Source: a bacterium 1XD42-76 (lineage in GTDB: Bacteria; Bacillota; Clostridia; Lachnospirales; Lachnospiraceae). From it: a stretch of 64,000 nt of DNA. Location: assembly GCA_009917545.1 (NCBI GenBank), contig QZDW01000001.1, positions 270,479 through 334,478 of the forward strand, in the 5' to 3' direction. The translations under genes were made by a program, and so were the position numbers. Shown piece by piece: positions 16,992 to 26,464 of the stretch. Under the pieces are notes generated by a model. It was not told the origin of the DNA. It did not search any database and saw only the letters and a program-made list of their open reading frames with translations. Within the stretch, counting starts at the first letter, position 1; each line of letters begins with the position of its first letter.

Positions 16992-18205
16992 ACAAATCCC
17001 CGAAGCATCTCGTATGCCATACTTCCCATTTTTTTCTGGCTTCCTTTTTCCGCTCTATGCGATTTTAAAAGATCCATATACCCATATAATGTATATAGCT
17101 CTTCGCTTTCACGGATGATACCATCCATGCAGCTTTTTTCCCTATACATATCTCTGAGGTATGGTATTCTATTTTGTGGCATCCCTAATTCTATTCCAGC
17201 AACCAATTGTGTTTCAAAATCATATCTTAAAATCATATTTCCTCTCTGGGGAATTAGCAACAGCTCATGATTCTGAATGAATCCTTTAGAAAACACTGGC
17301 CCCCAGGATATTTCATTTACTATTTTAAATTTTTTAGGATATTGGAACACGTTTTCCACTATTTTTTTCTCTTTATTGACACGCATAACATTTTGAGCAT
17401 AATAATTTATAAGTATTACTTCTGAATCTATAAATAATATTTCACTATATGGCATGATTGTTTTCCCAGTCACCCATTTTTCATCATGTGCTTTATATTC
17501 TGTATACAGGCCACTTTTCTTATCCCACTGAATAACAGTCTGAGAATTTTCCTGTGATATCCAATAATACTCTCCGTCATAAGCTATCTTCGATATTTTT
17601 AACTTATCAATATTTATACTAAAACTTTCATGTGTTTTTTTTAGAAGGTCGATTACATAAATTTTATTTTTTTCCGATGAACATAAAAATAATGTATTAT
17701 AGTATTGTTGAAAAATCAAACTGCACGTTTCACCATTGATAAAATTATTCAAAATTCCTGTTAATTCTACATCTTTCGTCACAGATTTTTTATCAATATC
17801 GTAATACCACACATCATCAACACCATATACTGAAAACAACCAAATTTTATTGTCTGCTTTACAGGCGTATGCACCAAAACCTTTTTTGTTCTGTAAATTT
17901 GGTATATCGAAAGTATGTTCTTGTTCTGTTTTCAAATTGTAAACAGCAATCCTTTTATCAAAATATGGGATACATATTATTTCATCCTCTTCTATATAGA
18001 GCATAGAGTGGGCCATGATCGCATTGTTCGCGATCTTTTCAAACTTGTGAACTAATTCTATATATCCCGTGTCTATGTTCAATTTAAACAGACCATTAAA
18101 TCCTGCGTTAGACAGCCACATGATATTCTCACGTTCTTTTGTAACTGCTCCTCCCCCTATATGCACGATCGGTCGATTCACTAGTAATTCCCCCTGCTCA
18201 TTCAT
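16988..18205 (-). CDS. Uncharacterised repeat protein, probable beta-propeller
   Basis: A 405-aa protein with no recognised enzyme motif. It contains repeated short beta-rich units ending in phrases such as NIMWLSNAGFNGLFKLNIDTG, DEIICIPYFDKRIAVYNLKT, NKIWLFSVYGVDDVWYYDIDK, NTLFLCSSEKNKIYVIDL, YYWISQENSQTVIQWDK and ELLLIPQRGNMILRYDFET. The spacing of about 45-50 residues suggests a six- or seven-bladed propeller. No signal peptide is seen, so it would be cytoplasmic. Its place among glycosyltransferases suggests a scaffold or a sugar-binding / lyase-like role, but the function is unknown. Confidence 0.7.
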   Translation of the reverse strand: MNEQGELLVNRPIVHIGGGAVTKERENIMWLSNAGFNGLFKLNIDTGYIELVHKFEKIANNAIMAHSMLYIEEDEIICIPYFDKRIAVYNLKTEQEHTFDIPNLQNKKGFGAYACKADNKIWLFSVYGVDDVWYYDIDKKSVTKDVELTGILNNFINGETCSLIFQQYYNTLFLCSSEKNKIYVIDLLKKTHESFSINIDKLKISKIAYDGEYYWISQENSQTVIQWDKKSGLYTEYKAHDEKWVTGKTIMPYSEILFIDSEVILINYYAQNVMRVNKEKKIVENVFQYPKKFKIVNEISWGPVFSKGFIQNHELLLIPQRGNMILRYDFETQLVAGIELGMPQNRIPYLRDMYREKSCMDGIIRESEELYTLYGYMDLLKSHRAEKGSQKKMGSMAYEMLRGFV

Positions 18206-18224
18206 AACTATATAATCATTTACC

Positions 18225-19487
18225 TTATCCGAATTGCTGTACCCATTTTTCTATGTTTTCTTCTGGTATGTGGATATCCGTCAAATATTCTCCATGAATT
18301 GCTTCATTAAGCTTTTCCACATCTTCTGGAAGTATTACAGGCAGATTGAAATCTTTTTTCATCTCGGATGCCCTGTTATCAATTGCCAAAATAATTGTTC
18401 TCTTTTTATGTTGAAGGCATTTGATTCCTCCATGCAATCTTGTGCCAACATAATCAATCTTTTCATTTGCTGTCAAAAATTGTTCCAGTTTCTCTAACTG
18501 TGAAGGAATCTGTATGGCATCTGGACATAATAAACGAATATATCCGTAGTCCATATCGCTTTGCACCCAAAAATAAATCTTTTTATAACTATTTTTAACA
18601 ATTTCTAATAATTTCTCATTCTGGGCAGTGTATCCTGGAGTCAGCATAACAATAACTTCATCTGCTTTTCGGGTTGGTATCTGACTACAATGCTCTTTTG
18701 TTAATCCCCAAATTGTCGGGCATCCGGTATTTAGCACATTATTAATTCCTATGGCCCTCAGTTTTTTTTCTGTGTAACTATCCCGAACCGAATGGAAGAT
18801 CTCTCTGTTTAAAATTTTAGATAATATATTTTGGGTATATCTGTTAGGATTGTCCTCATAGCGCAGCCATCCAACTCCCATAAGGATGATCTTATTTTTC
18901 AGATCGTCAATATCCTTTTCGTTCACACCAATATATTTCTTTACATCCATTTCGGAATTCAGAGCATTTGTTCCTCCCAAAAACAAATACCTGCATCTCT
19001 TCATATACTGAATGCTATGTTGAGAGATTTCATCAAAAAAGGGGAATCGAAACACAAAATCTTTTTCGTATTTGGGTAATAAATATTTATTAACTGCCTG
19101 CATAATAATTTCATTACCATGATTACATGCCCCGACTGTACTATCCATAATTCCAATTTTTTTTATATCAAATATCTGATTAGAAACCAAAAAATAATTC
19201 TCAATTCCCTTCGCTTTTAAATTCAGCAAAATTTCTTTTTGATATTCTTCCGATACAGATATTAATATGCCTGCGCGGCAATATGAATATATGGCTGTCC
19301 ATTCTGAAAGGTGAAAAACAGGGAGCCCCTGGCTGTTTTCTTCTGGCTTTTTATTATCATCTGAAAGAATAAAAGAATCTACCTTTATACCCCTATCCTC
19401 TAATTTATTCTTTAAAATATGCCCATACCGTCCACACCCATAAATAGATACACAAATGTTTTCTTTACAAAATTCCCATATATCCAT
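18225..19487 (-). CDS. Polysaccharide pyruvyl transferase family protein with N-terminal Rossmann-like module
   Basis: A 420-aa protein. The N-terminus (VSIYGCGRYGHILKNKL) is another copy of the small GxGxxG module, to about residue 120. From DSTVGACNHGNEIIMQAV it reads as the CsaB/PS_pyruv_trans family: YLFLGGTNALNS, ILMGVGWLRYE, HSVRDSYTEKKL, and the conserved YVGTRLHGGIKCLQHKKRTIIL near the C-terminus. It would attach a pyruvate ketal, or a related group, to a sugar of the glycan; some members of this fold act as glycosyltransferases instead. Confidence 0.85.
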   Translation of the reverse strand: MDIWEFCKENICVSIYGCGRYGHILKNKLEDRGIKVDSFILSDDNKKPEENSQGLPVFHLSEWTAIYSYCRAGILISVSEEYQKEILLNLKAKGIENYFLVSNQIFDIKKIGIMDSTVGACNHGNEIIMQAVNKYLLPKYEKDFVFRFPFFDEISQHSIQYMKRCRYLFLGGTNALNSEMDVKKYIGVNEKDIDDLKNKIILMGVGWLRYEDNPNRYTQNILSKILNREIFHSVRDSYTEKKLRAIGINNVLNTGCPTIWGLTKEHCSQIPTRKADEVIVMLTPGYTAQNEKLLEIVKNSYKKIYFWVQSDMDYGYIRLLCPDAIQIPSQLEKLEQFLTANEKIDYVGTRLHGGIKCLQHKKRTIILAIDNRASEMKKDFNLPVILPEDVEKLNEAIHGEYLTDIHIPEENIEKWVQQFG

Positions 19488-19548
19488 TTTTTACCTTCCT
19501 CCCCTGTCATTGAAAGCGATAACATTGTCATGTTTGGATGAGTTTTTG

Positions 19549-20928
19549 CTATTTCATTATATCGTGTTTGATCGACTCGACTGCCTTTTTAAATCCATAC
19601 TTCTCATCTGAAAAATCAATTAAATATTTCTGACAAACATCATTAAAATCACTGTAATCTATCGCTTCATGACCGATAATTTTTTTGACAGCTTCCCTAC
19701 AGTCCTCAAAAGAGTATATTTTATAAAACCCCTTTGATAGGCTATATATCGTTCTTTCCGGTGAAAATACCATTACAGGCTTTCCAAATGTCACCGCTTC
19801 TGCTGCAACTGTCCCACTCAATGTTGCCATAGCCTGACAGTTTTGTATTACCAGTTTATTACTAATATCGCTTCGAAGGAGACGGACATTTTTTATGCTA
19901 CTAATTTCCTTATAAAACCTCTTCGTCTTAAATACTGCTACTCCATAAAGATAGTTATAAAAGTTTGTTCTGTTTACCATATATTGGGAAGGATGCTCTT
20001 TCACATATAGAATCCAGTCTTTGGGCAAATTTGAGGCAATCATATTAATTGCCACAATTTGGCTGTCCATCAGAGATCTGCCAGCTACAGTGGCTTCCGG
20101 CTCAAAATGCAGCATGTAGCAAATGTATTTTCTCTGTACATCCAATTTTTCAGATACTGCACTGGCAAATTTCTTCATTTTGACTATTTTCTTATACTGC
20201 GCTATGCGCTCCAAAATGGTAACTCCCATCCTGTCCTCACCCAAATCTTTATAACGGATACACTTTATTGCATCTACTCCCAGAGAACCGAAAAAATGAT
20301 AACCAAGTTTATATATCCAGCTCCAGATATCTGTTCCAAATCTTTTGCCGTCATATTCTTCTTTATAGAAAAGTGAGGCTTTTATATCCAATTTGTAATC
20401 GTTATTTACCTCAACCAAGCTTTGCTTATAATTGTTATATACAGTCCTGGTATTATATAGCATGTCTTCCACATTATAATTATTAATCTTTTTATACGTT
20501 GCAAAATCTGTCAGCAGCCTGTCCCACGCATACCCGTGATTGAATCCCTTTACGATAACCAAATCAATTTTTTTGCTGTTAAATATTCGTTTTACTAATG
20601 CATAGCCTCTATAAAAATTCCACTTTGCAATCTGGTAATCCGCTAAAAATCTGTTAAAGCAATTCTCCATCCTCAGTTGCGCATGCCATAAATGGTTTAA
20701 ATCATAATAATCAAACCCTTTTAAACATTTATTGTTTAAGAAGTCAGATTCTGCATATATTTTTTTAATCCTTGGGTTATCCGAATATTTATTCTTACTG
20801 TTAATCGTAATTAAGCACTCAACAATCCAATCAGTCTCTTCGATCACATGTTCAATGATCTTTAATTCATTATCCACAAGTACTATATGTTTTTTCACTG
20901 ATTCTTCAGCAGCTCCATTTTTATCCAT
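19549..20928 (-). CDS. Surface polysaccharide biosynthesis protein (capsule-synthesis-like GT-B)
   Basis: A 459-aa protein resembling capsule synthesis / KpsS-type proteins. Supporting segments are DLVIVKGFNHGYAWDRLL, YICYMLHFEPEATVAGRSLMDSQ, DWILYVKEHPSQY and AMATLSGTVAAEAVTFGKPVMVF; the last two match the nucleotide-sugar half of capsule-type glycosyltransferases, including a Kdo transferase-like group that could use CMP-nonulosonic acids. The start is set at MDKNG, with GGGAG five nt upstream; a longer TTG start is less likely. Because CMP-pseudaminic acid is made by the neighbouring genes, this is a candidate pseudaminyltransferase, but that is inference. Confidence 0.68.
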   Translation of the reverse strand: MDKNGAAEESVKKHIVLVDNELKIIEHVIEETDWIVECLITINSKNKYSDNPRIKKIYAESDFLNNKCLKGFDYYDLNHLWHAQLRMENCFNRFLADYQIAKWNFYRGYALVKRIFNSKKIDLVIVKGFNHGYAWDRLLTDFATYKKINNYNVEDMLYNTRTVYNNYKQSLVEVNNDYKLDIKASLFYKEEYDGKRFGTDIWSWIYKLGYHFFGSLGVDAIKCIRYKDLGEDRMGVTILERIAQYKKIVKMKKFASAVSEKLDVQRKYICYMLHFEPEATVAGRSLMDSQIVAINMIASNLPKDWILYVKEHPSQYMVNRTNFYNYLYGVAVFKTKRFYKEISSIKNVRLLRSDISNKLVIQNCQAMATLSGTVAAEAVTFGKPVMVFSPERTIYSLSKGFYKIYSFEDCREAVKKIIGHEAIDYSDFNDVCQKYLIDFSDEKYGFKKAVESIKHDIMK

Positions 20929-21000
20929 ACTTTCTCCCAAGACTTATAATAATCTAACAAATACAAATGAGCATTTTAAGAAAGTTTTAGACTTCTTTTC

Positions 21001-22134
21001 CTATGCTCCATCACCACATATTATTTTTTTCACTATCTTAATAATATAATCCTGCTCGTCATCTGTCAGAAGCGGGTGCAATGGCAGGCTTATGATATGT
21101 TTATACAGATTTTCAGAATTTTTGCAATACACATTTGAATAACCATGATCCTGATAGTAAGGATGTTGATATACGGGAATATAATGGACATTGACACCAA
21201 CTCCTTCCACCCGAAGCCTTTCAAAAACTTCTTTACGATCGTGGTGCGGTACTTGGATAATATATAAATGCCAGGCACTATCTGCTCCCTTTAATTGATG
21301 GGGTATCACAATATCTGCCTCGTCTTTAAACGCCCCATCATACTTTAATGCCAGTTCTTTTCTTCTGCTTACAAATCGCTCTAATTTCCCCATCTGGCTG
21401 ATACCCAGTGCACATTGGATATCTGTTATTCGGTAATTATATCCCAGCTGCTGCTGCTCATAATACCAGGAGCCTTCATCCTTTTTTAACAGTGATACCT
21501 CCCTTGTAATGCCATGTGTACGAAACAATTTCAATTTTTCATACATTTCCTTATTATTTGTGGTTATCATACCGCCCTCTCCGGTAGTGATTGACTTAAC
21601 AGGATGAAAACTAAACATTGTCATATCTGAGAGGCATCCAATTTTTTTCGTCTTATACTTTGCCCCTAATGCATGGGCTCCATCCTCAATCACAGTTAAG
21701 TGATATTCCTTAGCAATTTCATGTATCGGATCCATATCACAGGGCTGCCCAGCCAGATGTACAGGAATAATTGCTCTTGTATGCGGCGTAATTTTCCTCT
21801 TAATATCTTCAGGATCTATATTGTAGGTTCGGTCATCAATATCTGCAAATACTGGTGTTCCTCCACAGTACAATACACAGTTAGCAGACGCTGCAAATGT
21901 AATCGGTGATGTAATCACCTCGTCCCCCGATTTGACTCCTGCAGCAACACAAGCAGCATGCAAAGCAACTGTCCCATTCATAAAAGCAACTGCATAATTT
22001 GCTCCTACGTACTTCGCAACTAACTGCTCAAATTCTTCTACCTTGGGGCCCGTTGTAAGGTAATCTGATTTCAGTACATCAACTACTGCCTGTATATCAT
22101 CGTTCTCAATGCATTGTCTACTATATGGAATCAT
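21001..22134 (-). CDS. pseC: UDP-4-amino-4,6-dideoxy-N-acetyl-beta-L-altrosamine transaminase
   Basis: PLP-dependent aminotransferase of the DegT/DnrJ/EryC1 family, 377 aa, second step of pseudaminic acid synthesis. The Schiff-base lysine is Lys180 in FSFHPVKSITTGEGG; the Asp that pairs with the PLP nitrogen is in IEDGAHALGA (Asp151). The N-terminus MIPYSRQCIENDDIQAVVDVLKSDYLTTGP is typical of PseC. It works on the product of PseB and passes it to PseH and PseG, which are encoded just upstream in the operon. Confidence 0.93.
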   Translation of the reverse strand: MIPYSRQCIENDDIQAVVDVLKSDYLTTGPKVEEFEQLVAKYVGANYAVAFMNGTVALHAACVAAGVKSGDEVITSPITFAASANCVLYCGGTPVFADIDDRTYNIDPEDIKRKITPHTRAIIPVHLAGQPCDMDPIHEIAKEYHLTVIEDGAHALGAKYKTKKIGCLSDMTMFSFHPVKSITTGEGGMITTNNKEMYEKLKLFRTHGITREVSLLKKDEGSWYYEQQQLGYNYRITDIQCALGISQMGKLERFVSRRKELALKYDGAFKDEADIVIPHQLKGADSAWHLYIIQVPHHDRKEVFERLRVEGVGVNVHYIPVYQHPYYQDHGYSNVYCKNSENLYKHIISLPLHPLLTDDEQDYIIKIVKKIICGDGA

Positions 22135-22183
22135 TGCAAATATACCTTCTTTCTAAGTTCATATATCCTGATTATCATAACTT

Positions 22184-23194
22184 TTATTCTTCGCCACTTA
22201 ACATTCTTGCAATTCTTTCCGAACCCTTTCCATCAACACAACCTTGCATTTTTTCAGACCGTTCGGCACGCAGATCCGGCCTGTCATAGTACTTTTCCAG
22301 ATAGCTTACGATCATTTCTACAACATCAGACTCGCGTATATCTCCGGCATAGTCAATTATCCCGTCATCTTGAAATTGGAATACATTATTTTTCTGGTTG
22401 TCAGCAAACGAGTATGAAATCGTGGGTGTTCCACATGCACAAAGTTCATATAATGTAGTTCCCCCAGCTGAAATCGCCATATCTGCCTGAAACATATAAT
22501 GTTCTATATTCTTTACTGCCTTATAAAAAAACACATTATGACATTGCTTATATCTTTGGCGCAACAGTTCATAATGGTTATAATATCTGCCACAAATAAC
22601 GTCAATTCTGATATACTTTTCTTTTTGTATTTTTTCTAAAATTTTTTCAAGTAAATTAAAATGATCAGTTCCACCTGACATTAACAATAAATTTTCTATT
22701 TTCGGCCGTATATTCTTTTTCCCACAATTTTTATAGCATTCACGTACAGGCGTATATTTTGTCCCAAGCAGAAGCTTTGTCTGCCTGTAAATAGTCTCAT
22801 AGTTGAATTTTTTCCAATAGTTCATATAGCAAATTAATGTATCAACGGGATATACAAATAAATTCAAATCGTCAATATAGATAATCTTTACATATCTTGA
22901 CAAGGATTCCAGATATTGGTATGTGACCTGATAACTGTCCACAAGGATTTTTTTTATTCTATATTTTTGAATCAGTTCTTGAAGTATATCCAGTTCTTTT
23001 TCTAAACAATCCCATTTTGTATTGAGTACAATAAAATGGTATCCCCGTTCCTCAATTAATTCTACTGCCTGATAATCTGAGAGAAGGAAAGTACTATCTT
23101 CACCGATCCTCTTTGCTGCGTCCGCAATTGAAAGGCAGCGCATCATATGACCGGTAGCCATAATATCATTCATATCTGTTCTTATGTATAACAT
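22184..23194 (-). CDS. pseG: UDP-2,4-diacetamido-2,4,6-trideoxy-beta-L-altropyranose hydrolase
   Basis: A 336-aa GT-B-fold hydrolase that removes UDP to free 2,4-diacetamido-trideoxy-altrose, the substrate for PseI. Family features are the N-terminal IRTDMNDIMATGHMMRCLSIADA (with the G-x-GH-x-x-R-like segment), LVDSYQVTYQYLESL, NLLLMSGGTDHFNLLEKIL, and MFQADMAISAGGTTLYELCACGTPTISY. The ATG directly follows the pseH stop (TAAATG), so the two are translated together. Confidence 0.92.
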   Translation of the reverse strand: MLYIRTDMNDIMATGHMMRCLSIADAAKRIGEDSTFLLSDYQAVELIEERGYHFIVLNTKWDCLEKELDILQELIQKYRIKKILVDSYQVTYQYLESLSRYVKIIYIDDLNLFVYPVDTLICYMNYWKKFNYETIYRQTKLLLGTKYTPVRECYKNCGKKNIRPKIENLLLMSGGTDHFNLLEKILEKIQKEKYIRIDVICGRYYNHYELLRQRYKQCHNVFFYKAVKNIEHYMFQADMAISAGGTTLYELCACGTPTISYSFADNQKNNVFQFQDDGIIDYAGDIRESDVVEMIVSYLEKYYDRPDLRAERSEKMQGCVDGKGSERIARMLSGEE

Positions 23195-23680
23195 TTACTT
23201 CTCAGTTAGCTCCATTTCATATAAACGATATTTCTCCACATATCCTTTGTTCAAAAAAACAGCCTGGGAAGCTATATTGTCTGGTTTCACTTTCGCAATT
23301 AACCTTTGTACATGAGGAAAATCCTGCTTTACTTTTTCTTTTAATAAATCTAGCAGCTCTTTTCCGTGCCCTTTCCCCCTCTCCTTTTCACAAATACTAT
23401 AAGAGATCTCTGCGCATTCTCCCGAAACTGTAATTCTTATTTGCCCAATAGGGCTGTCATTATACACAAAAATATACTGTTTGGTATTCTCCTGACCTAA
23501 AATCTTTTCAAACCATTTCAAATGTTCGCTATATAAAATTTTCTCTCCCGAAAACGAATTTTTTCTTACTAAAGCTTCATTTGCCCATTGAAACAATAGC
23601 TCAGTATCATCCTCGGCTGCTAATCTTAAATACTGCAAGTTTCCTTTAGGACCTCCGTTTTCTTTCATGTACTGTTTCAT
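23195..23680 (-). CDS. pseH: UDP-4-amino-sugar N-acetyltransferase (GNAT)
   Basis: GNAT-fold acetyltransferase that N-acetylates the 4-amino group formed by PseC, using acetyl-CoA. The core LRLAAEDDTELLFQWANE...RKNSF and the acetyl-CoA loop CEKERGKGHGKELLDLL are present. The start is uncertain: the frame can extend to a TTG at 23743 that overlaps pseI; ATG at 23680 is used here; a TTG at 23638, preceded by GGAGGT and AAAGGA, would give the length and N-terminus most like characterised PseH. Lies between pseI and pseG in the operon. Confidence 0.87.
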   Translation of the reverse strand: MKQYMKENGGPKGNLQYLRLAAEDDTELLFQWANEALVRKNSFSGEKILYSEHLKWFEKILGQENTKQYIFVYNDSPIGQIRITVSGECAEISYSICEKERGKGHGKELLDLLKEKVKQDFPHVQRLIAKVKPDNIASQAVFLNKGYVEKYRLYEMELTEK

Positions 23681-23732
23681 TTTAAACGTCGCCTGAATCT
23701 TCCCTGAAAAGTCCGTAAAACGTTGACTATTA

Positions 23733-24767
23733 TCACGGTTCAAGCATATTCATTTTTAAAGGCGTACCTCTCTCAATATCTTTCAACGCTTTTTTACCCA
23801 ATACATCTGTATAATATTTGGGGGCAAGGCCGTATCCAGGGCGGATAATTCTTACATTCTTCTCCGTAATTTTATCACCCTTTTTAATATTATCTACACA
23901 AAAAATCGAACGACGAAATACCATATTTTCTTCTTCTTGTTTTGATGCGCCATATCGGATTTTTCCGATTGCTTTTTCTGCCTGTCTGATATCGGAAACC
24001 ATCTTTTTAAATTCTGATGGATTCATTGAAAAAGGTGAATCGGGATTCTCGATTTCTCTGCTTAGACAAAAATGTTTTTCAATCACAGCAGCTCCCAATG
24101 CAACTGCTGTAATCGCAGCAACTGCTCCCATCGAGTGATCTGATAAGCCCACTGGTACATGAAAAATTTCTTTCATATTAACCAGGGTCCGCAGATCCAT
24201 TTCGTCAGTAATCGCAGGATAGGAACTAGAACAGCGTAGTAATATAATCTGTTCATTTTTCGCTCTCTGAACAGCTAATACAGCATCCCTGATCTCTTCC
24301 AGGCTTGCCATGCCTGTAGACAGGATCATGGGCTTACCTTTTGATGCTGTATATTCAATCAGTGGAATGTCCACTAATTCAAAAGACGCAATTTTATAAA
24401 ATTCAATTCCTATCTCTTCCAAAAAGTCAACCGACGATCTGTCAAATGGAGTAGACAAAAAATCAATTCCTGTTTTATATGCTTCCTCCTTTAATTCTGT
24501 GTGCCATTCCCACGGTGTATATGCCTTTTGATACAGTTGGTAGAGGCTCTCTTTTGCCCATAACCCATTATTGATATGAAAATATTCATTATTACAGTCA
24601 ATTGTCATTGTATCTGGAGTATATGTTTGAATTTTAATGCAATCAGCCCCTGCTTCTTTGGCCGCATGAATAATCTCCTTAGCACGCTCCAGGCTACCTG
24701 CATGATTAGCGGACATTTCAGCGATGATATACGTCTTTTTCCTCTCGATCAATTCAAATAGTTTCAT
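23733..24767 (-). CDS. pseI: Pseudaminic acid synthase
   Basis: NeuB-family condensing enzyme, 344 aa, that joins the PseG product with phosphoenolpyruvate to make pseudaminic acid. Visible: the TIM-barrel NeuB domain (IIAEMSANHAGSLERAKEIIHAAKEAGADCIKIQTYTPDTMT, ILSTGMASLEEIRDAV, VGLSDHS) and the C-terminal SAF/antifreeze-like domain (RRSIFCVDNIKKGDKITEKNVRIIRPGYGLAPKYY). RPGYGLAP favours the PseI over the NeuB subgroup. The start follows AAGGAATAAGCG, 4 bp after the aldo/keto reductase stop. Confidence 0.94.
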   Translation of the reverse strand: MKLFELIERKKTYIIAEMSANHAGSLERAKEIIHAAKEAGADCIKIQTYTPDTMTIDCNNEYFHINNGLWAKESLYQLYQKAYTPWEWHTELKEEAYKTGIDFLSTPFDRSSVDFLEEIGIEFYKIASFELVDIPLIEYTASKGKPMILSTGMASLEEIRDAVLAVQRAKNEQIILLRCSSSYPAITDEMDLRTLVNMKEIFHVPVGLSDHSMGAVAAITAVALGAAVIEKHFCLSREIENPDSPFSMNPSEFKKMVSDIRQAEKAIGKIRYGASKQEEENMVFRRSIFCVDNIKKGDKITEKNVRIIRPGYGLAPKYYTDVLGKKALKDIERGTPLKMNMLEP

Positions 24768-24771
24768 TCGC

Positions 24772-25686
24772 TTATTCCTTTTCTACTTTTTTTCCGTTTG
24801 CCCACAAGCTTGGCAAAATGACCCCCTCATCAATATCATGAAACATTCCGTTTATCTCCTGCACAAATTCATCAGGCAGACTGTCATTAAATTTATCTAT
24901 GTTTTCCTCCAGCTGTGCTGTATTATCGGTTCCAATTACCACATAATCTATGTATGGATTGTGCGCCGGATAATTCAATAATGCACGTACTCTATCTATC
25001 TTATACTTCTCTAAAAGCCTTTCAAAATCCTTTAAATATGGTTTTGCCCTGTTCAAAAAATAAGGTATTCTTTCATTCTCCATCATAAAAAGTCCCTGCA
25101 AGAAAGCGCTTCTCGCAAATATGGTAATCCCTCTTGATTTTGCTTCCCGTAAAAACCCACTTCTCTCACCTCTCTGGTCTAAAACACTGTATGGTAATTG
25201 TATAAAATCAATCCCCTCATTTTGAATTGCTGCTTCCCCTTCTTTTATATTGTAAATGGACACACCTGTATGGCTCACAAGCCCATCCCGTTTTACCCTC
25301 TGTAAAGCATTCAAAATATCCCTGTCATATATGTATTCTGGAGTATGGAGCAGATAACCATACAATTTATTCAATTTCAGTCTCTCCAAAGATCCTTTTA
25401 TCTCATCACGAATCGTATTCTCAATATCATTTGAATCCACAATACTATTCGGACATAATTTTGAAATAATTTTGATTTTTTCTCCTGATATTCTCCTTCT
25501 TGCTATGTATTTTCCCAGAAGTTCCTCGGCCGTTCCATATGCCATAGCTGTATCGAAGATTTCAATGCCCTTCTTGATCGCTAAATCCAGCATTTGATAA
25601 ACTTCCTGCTCCGAAGGCTGGCCGAAACTATTATTAATCCCGTATTTCATTCCAAATTGAACAGTTCCTAAACATAGCTGGGCCAT
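24772..25686 (-). CDS. Aldo/keto reductase
   Basis: A 304-aa NADPH-dependent oxidoreductase of the AKR superfamily. Family landmarks: CLGTVQFGMKYGIN, IFDTAMAYGTAEELLGKYI with the catalytic Asp/Tyr, ISKLCPNS (Lys), YLLHTP (His), and FIQLPYSVLDQR. AKRs are often found in nonulosonic acid loci, where a reduction may tailor a precursor; it is not one of the six core Pse enzymes, so its precise substrate is unclear. Confidence 0.88.
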   Translation of the reverse strand: MAQLCLGTVQFGMKYGINNSFGQPSEQEVYQMLDLAIKKGIEIFDTAMAYGTAEELLGKYIARRRISGEKIKIISKLCPNSIVDSNDIENTIRDEIKGSLERLKLNKLYGYLLHTPEYIYDRDILNALQRVKRDGLVSHTGVSIYNIKEGEAAIQNEGIDFIQLPYSVLDQRGERSGFLREAKSRGITIFARSAFLQGLFMMENERIPYFLNRAKPYLKDFERLLEKYKIDRVRALLNYPAHNPYIDYVVIGTDNTAQLEENIDKFNDSLPDEFVQEINGMFHDIDEGVILPSLWANGKKVEKE

Positions 25687-25701
25687 TCTATACCATCTCC
25701 C

Positions 25702-26448
25702 TTATAATGTTGATTCCCCTCTGTATGTTACCGCGACCTGCTCGACTGAGCTGTTTAACTGAGTCCATCCAGGATGGATTTTATATTCTTCTAATATATC
25801 CCTATAAGTGAAATTATTTTTCCTAGTATAGATACAGTTATAAATCTGAGTAATAAGTTCCTTGTCTGATTCCGTATCCATCGTCCAGCGCAAAAAACCA
25901 AGGTTCTCACCGATACATCCAACCCGCTCTACATGGAATAAATGTGGATTCTTATACAGATATGGAGTTACATGTTCCAGGCACTCTGCATCGCTGGCAT
26001 TTTCATACGCCCGTTTCAATGCATCATACGTGAAAATTTCGCAAGCCATCCCGATTGGCAATCCTTCTCTATAGTAAACATAGTCATATGTATGTTTTTG
26101 GAAGTATGTTATCCCAGCATCAATAATTCCAGCATCTACAAGTGCATTATCTGCGGTTAATCTGACAAGTATATCTGCTTTATAAAATGTCGCACAATCA
26201 TAGAACCGTTCCAACACATTGTCTTGGCTGCCGCGCCAAATAAAAAAATTATTTTCATTTGCGAAAGATTCTACTATATCATCTTCTGGTTTCAGCGATG
26301 TTGCTATAACAACCTGATGAATCAGTCCCGAACGATTTACTCTGTTTACTATATGCCACAGCATCGGTTTTCCACAAAGTGGTGTCATAATCTTTTGAGG
26401 AAGCCGTGTCGAATTCATTCTGGCCTGGATCACTGCAAGTATTCTCAT
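25702..26448 (-). CDS. SpsF-type cytidylyltransferase, probable CMP-pseudaminic acid synthetase
   Basis: A 248-aa nucleotidyltransferase of the SpsF / acylneuraminate cytidylyltransferase group (COG1861 type). The nucleotide-binding N-terminus is RILAVIQARMNSTRLPQKIMTPLCGKPMLWHIVNRV, with VIATS, a VRLTADNALVD segment, and LRWTMDTESDKELITQIY. It replaces the PseF of Gram-negative pathways by position and would activate pseudaminic acid as CMP-Pse. The reaction is inferred from context, not from a diagnostic residue. Confidence 0.82.
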   Translation of the reverse strand: MRILAVIQARMNSTRLPQKIMTPLCGKPMLWHIVNRVNRSGLIHQVVIATSLKPEDDIVESFANENNFFIWRGSQDNVLERFYDCATFYKADILVRLTADNALVDAGIIDAGITYFQKHTYDYVYYREGLPIGMACEIFTYDALKRAYENASDAECLEHVTPYLYKNPHLFHVERVGCIGENLGFLRWTMDTESDKELITQIYNCIYTRKNNFTYRDILEEYKIHPGWTQLNSSVEQVAVTYRGESTL

Positions 26449-26464
26449 CGTCTCTCCTCAATTA

